From the NCBI GenBank assembly GCA_965237405.1, contig OZ250139.1, forward strand, positions 3,224,001 to 3,288,000: DNA of 64,000 nucleotides, given 5' to 3'. Below are positions 62,123-64,000 of this stretch, piece after piece (positions within the stretch are counted from its first letter, which is position 1; each line of letters starts with the position of its first letter). The notes under the pieces were generated by a model. The model did not search any database. It was not told the DNA's origin and saw nothing but the letters and a program-made list of their open reading frames with translations. The DNA comes from CAUZIB01 sp963663925. Its GTDB lineage: Bacteria; Acidobacteriota; Vicinamibacteria; Vicinamibacterales; UBA8438. Both the position numbers and the translations under genes were made by a program.

Positions 62123-63025
62123 GTGTCGACTAGGGAGAGGCATTCCAAGCGGTGGCTGGCCAGGGAACTCGGAGTGCCTGTCTTCGAACTACAGCGACTC
62201 GCAACTGATCCAGACGAGTCGCAGTACCAGCCGTTTTTGAAGTCTAAGCCTGGCCGGAAGGCCAGGCTGATCGATAACCCGAAGGGTAATCTCAAGGCCG
62301 TACAACGGCGCATCAGGGATCGAATTCTCGTAAATCGGCCGTTGCCTGAGTGGATGCACGGCTGCGTCAAGGGTCGTTCGCCGCTGACGAACGCCACGAT
62401 TCATCAGCATGAATCACACATGGCCCAGATTGACGTCAAGGGATTCTTCCCGGCAGTCACGAACTCCATGGTGTACACGCTCTTCCGGCAGATGGGTATG
62501 GGCCAGAAGCTCGCAGGGCTGCTCACCCGGCTGACGACGCGCCGTGGACACCTTCCCCAGGGCGCGCCGACGAGCGACCGGCTTGCAAACCTGCACCTCG
62601 CAACTGCAGCAAAGCGCCTCGAAACAATTGCAAAGGAGCACGGGCTGACGCTATCCGCCTACGTAGACGACCTGGTGCTTTCTGGGATCGGCTCTCACAA
62701 CGCAATCGGCCCGGTCATCGATGCACTTAAGGAGGTGGACCTCGCAGTGAGCCACAATAAATGCGGCAACGCTGGGGCCCGTGTGCCGCGAGTCGTGACT
62801 GGATACGTCACGAACGGCCGTCGCTGTCCGAGTGTCAGCCGCAAGGCGCGCAGCAAGATCCGAGCAGCTGTCCACAAGTTGATCTATGCGAAGCGATCCG
62901 GGCAAGATGCTGCAGTTATGGAGCGATCTGTCCGTGGCCAGATCGCCCACCTCGCGAGAACCAACAGGGGTTCGGCAGCGAGACTTTACCGCCAGCTGCT
63001 CGAGGCCGGCATCGATTTGAGTTGA
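62123..63025 (+). CDS. Retron-type reverse transcriptase
   Basis: 300 aa from GTG 62123. RT1 is KARLIDNPKGNLKAVQRRI (46-64). GCVKGRSPLTNATIH contains the retron NAxxH motif (90-94). RT3 AQIDVKGFFPAV has the first Asp (104), RT4 is LPQGAPTSDRLANL (144-157) and RT5 is AYVDDLVLSG with Asp182-183. The VTG motif (225-227, VVTGYVTNGRR) that recognises the retron RNA is present. The active site is YVDD, where most retrons have YADD. Such enzymes make a branched RNA-DNA from a neighbouring RNA, and many known cassettes protect against phage. It sits next to plasmid partition genes. Confidence 0.9.
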   Translation: MSTRERHSKRWLARELGVPVFELQRLATDPDESQYQPFLKSKPGRKARLIDNPKGNLKAVQRRIRDRILVNRPLPEWMHGCVKGRSPLTNATIHQHESHMAQIDVKGFFPAVTNSMVYTLFRQMGMGQKLAGLLTRLTTRRGHLPQGAPTSDRLANLHLATAAKRLETIAKEHGLTLSAYVDDLVLSGIGSHNAIGPVIDALKEVDLAVSHNKCGNAGARVPRVVTGYVTNGRRCPSVSRKARSKIRAAVHKLIYAKRSGQDAAVMERSVRGQIAHLARTNRGSAARLYRQLLEAGIDLS

Positions 63026-63098
63026 GTTTATGAGGCTGTCCATCTCACGCCGCGCGCCGTCAGTTCTGAGGGCATAACTACCAGCTGAAGTCTCGTCC

Positions 63099-63323
63099 AT
63101 GACTTCTGCAGCCGCGCGGCGGCGGGTCGATTCGGCCGAGGACGTCAGCGGCTCGCGGAGAGTGAATTTGGTCTTACAGAATCCTCATTTGAATCCAGAA
63201 GACCTTCGCCTAGGTCTCCAGTTCTCCAGCACCACCCCAAAACTCGGGATACTTCTTCCTGACGGCTCCAAGAGGCCGGGCGGACCCTCAGATGTCTCAC
63301 CGAGGGTGCAATTAGCAGTCTGA
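63099..63323 (+). CDS. Hypothetical small protein after the reverse transcriptase
   Basis: 74 aa starting MTSAAARRRVDSAEDVSGSR, with a plausible middle LQNPHLNPEDLRLGLQFSST and KLGILLPDGSK. No family is recognised. It lies 73 nt after the retron RT on the same strand, before a structured spacer. It may be spurious. Confidence 0.35.
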   Translation: MTSAAARRRVDSAEDVSGSRRVNLVLQNPHLNPEDLRLGLQFSSTTPKLGILLPDGSKRPGGPSDVSPRVQLAV

Positions 63324-63332
63324 TCGCGAAAG

Positions 63333-63395
63333 CGGCGGAGCCGCAAATGTGGTCATGGGTTAACCAAGTACTCGCCACATTCTGAGCTGCCGCCG
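63333..63395 (+). ncRNA. Long interrupted stem-loop after the reverse transcriptase
   Basis: CGGCGG with CCGCCG at the base and AATGTGG with CCACATT higher up, separated by internal loops, enclose TCATGGGTTAACC. It resembles an msd-type stem or an attenuator. It lies 110 nt before a terminator-like hairpin. Confidence 0.35.
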
Positions 63396-63465
63396 AAACG
63401 TCGGTGCTCCGAGACACGGCCGTGCTGGCCAACCAACGCTATTGCTCTGGGAGAGGCCGTACAAT

Positions 63466-63491
63466 AAAAAGGGGCGTGCGCCTTGCCTTTT
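63466..63491 (+). terminator. Intrinsic terminator-like hairpin
   Basis: AAAAAGGGGC-GTGC-GCCTTGCCTTTT: a GC stem flanked by A and T runs, usable on both strands. It probably ends the retron transcript. Confidence 0.6.
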
Positions 63492-63523
63492 CGGGTACTC
63501 ATTGAGCGACCGAAGTCGGCTAA

Positions 63524-63562
63524 GGGGCTGGCCCCGTATAGATCGCGGACGGTTTACCGTCC
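63524..63562 (+). promoter_or_regulatory. Two hairpins upstream of the last gene
   Basis: GGGGC-TG-GCCCC (63524-63535) and GGACGG-TTTA-CCGTCC (63547-63562), the second ending 21 nt before ATG 63584. They may control its expression or be part of a structured RNA. Confidence 0.4.
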
Positions 63563-63583
63563 TGAAACATAGAGTAGCGCCAA

Positions 63584-64000
63584 ATGATCGACAGTGTCAA
63601 TGAGTTTGAAATGCATGTCGGTGCTAGGCTGCTCGACTTCTTCGATTCTAGATCCACGTGGGATCGCAAGCTCTGGAATGTTGGCCTGGTTCTAACGCTC
63701 TCCGAGGTTGTCGAGGCTCTCGAGGGTTATCGGGTTGGCGTGTTGAGCGAGCGGTCCCTTCGGTATCTCCTAGCTCATGCACAGAAGGCTGCTGGAAAAG
63801 ACCCCGGCGCAGGAAGCCCAAAGGAGAGGCAACTCTTGCAGGGCGCCCTGAGTTCCAAGCCGCGGCTAGGAGGGCTTGGCCACCATCTGATCGTTCGACA
63901 AGAAGCAGCGATTCGTCCCGTCTACTTGGATCGGTGGGCAGAGGTTCTCCGGCAAGAGGCTCGGCCTGGGCCAGAACGAACGGCGCACTCGATCGCCTCG
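63584..64000 (+). CDS. Unrecognised protein, partial
   Basis: The frame is open from ATG 63584 to the window edge (139 codons). It reads EFEMHVGARLLDFFDSRSTW, VGLVLTLSEVVEALEGYRVG, then a lysine- and glycine-rich loop KDPGAGSPKERQ, and LGGLGHHLIVRQEAAIRPVY. It is mainly helical with no motif I know. Codon use has more A/T than the flanking IS elements and matches the retron genes. It could be a further cassette member. Confidence 0.55.
   Translation, partial: MIDSVNEFEMHVGARLLDFFDSRSTWDRKLWNVGLVLTLSEVVEALEGYRVGVLSERSLRYLLAHAQKAAGKDPGAGSPKERQLLQGALSSKPRLGGLGHHLIVRQEAAIRPVYLDRWAEVLRQEARPGPERTAHSIAS

Overview
The window is high-GC bacterial DNA with a very dense load of insertion sequences, introns and broken genes. 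The gene content would fit an Acidobacteriota-like soil or groundwater lineage: AddAB-like nuclease-helicase, GMC oxidase with a Tat partner, a DUF5777 fragment and family 4 glycosyltransferases. This assignment is inference from gene content only. No rRNA and no CRISPR array were seen.

Layout. 0-12 kb (mostly minus strand) is a surface-polysaccharide locus with an ArnT/PMT-like membrane glycosyltransferase, three family 4 glycosyltransferases and a SAM methyltransferase. The order glycosyltransferase, methyltransferase, membrane protein occurs twice, at 0-1.5 kb and at 9.7-12 kb, and the second copy is decayed. IS3, IS30, IS200/IS605, IS630 and an ORF-less group II intron remnant interrupt it. 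12.5-14.5 kb holds a GMC oxidoreductase and a Tat-exported partner. 14.6-23 kb is wreckage: fragments of a NYN protein, xthA, an IscA/ErpA-like gene, a DUF5777 protein and glpK, a frameshifted nuclease, a 3' half of tRNA-Thr beside a truncated tyrosine integrase, and a tRNA-Arg beside a frameshifted double-HTH regulator.

23.6-29.7 kb is a coupled AddA/AddB-like helicase-nuclease pair. 29.9-37.8 kb holds a DUF3565/DUF1971 pseudogene, a YugP-type metalloprotease, a methyltransferase, a PD-(D/E)XK-like protein and a GltS-type symporter, separated by IS5 and integrase-core elements. 38-48 kb is again mobile-rich: an IS1 fragment with a 155-bp tandem repeat, a second integrase, a second tRNA-Arg half beside an intact double-HTH gene, DinB, a sirtuin and a 35-codon mutM stub. 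Three copies of a short inverted-repeat element (MITE-like) lie at 23.2, 41.1 and 46.1 kb.

48.5-53.2 kb appears to be three group II introns nested in one another. Two near-identical RT-encoding introns sit one inside the other, both just after domain V, inside an ORF-less outer intron. Two tandem 33-nt hairpins at the far end read as the displaced domain VI pieces. 54.3-55.8 kb encodes a Y-family DNA polymerase and a small Zn-ribbon protein behind a direct-repeat operator-like site. 56-58.2 kb is an IS5 element split by an IS21 remnant, and it cuts a plasmid repA.

58.2-61 kb is plasmid backbone: a repA 5' part, a ribbon-helix-helix partner, parA and two 75-bp AT-rich repeats. 61.1-64 kb is the best candidate for an interesting system. 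A strong promoter and a structured RNA region precede a 77-aa protein, an XRE repressor and, one base later, a retron-type reverse transcriptase carrying both the NAxxH and VTG signatures. A further structured spacer and an unrecognised protein running off the edge follow. It resembles retron defence cassettes that carry an HTH protein and a small accessory protein.
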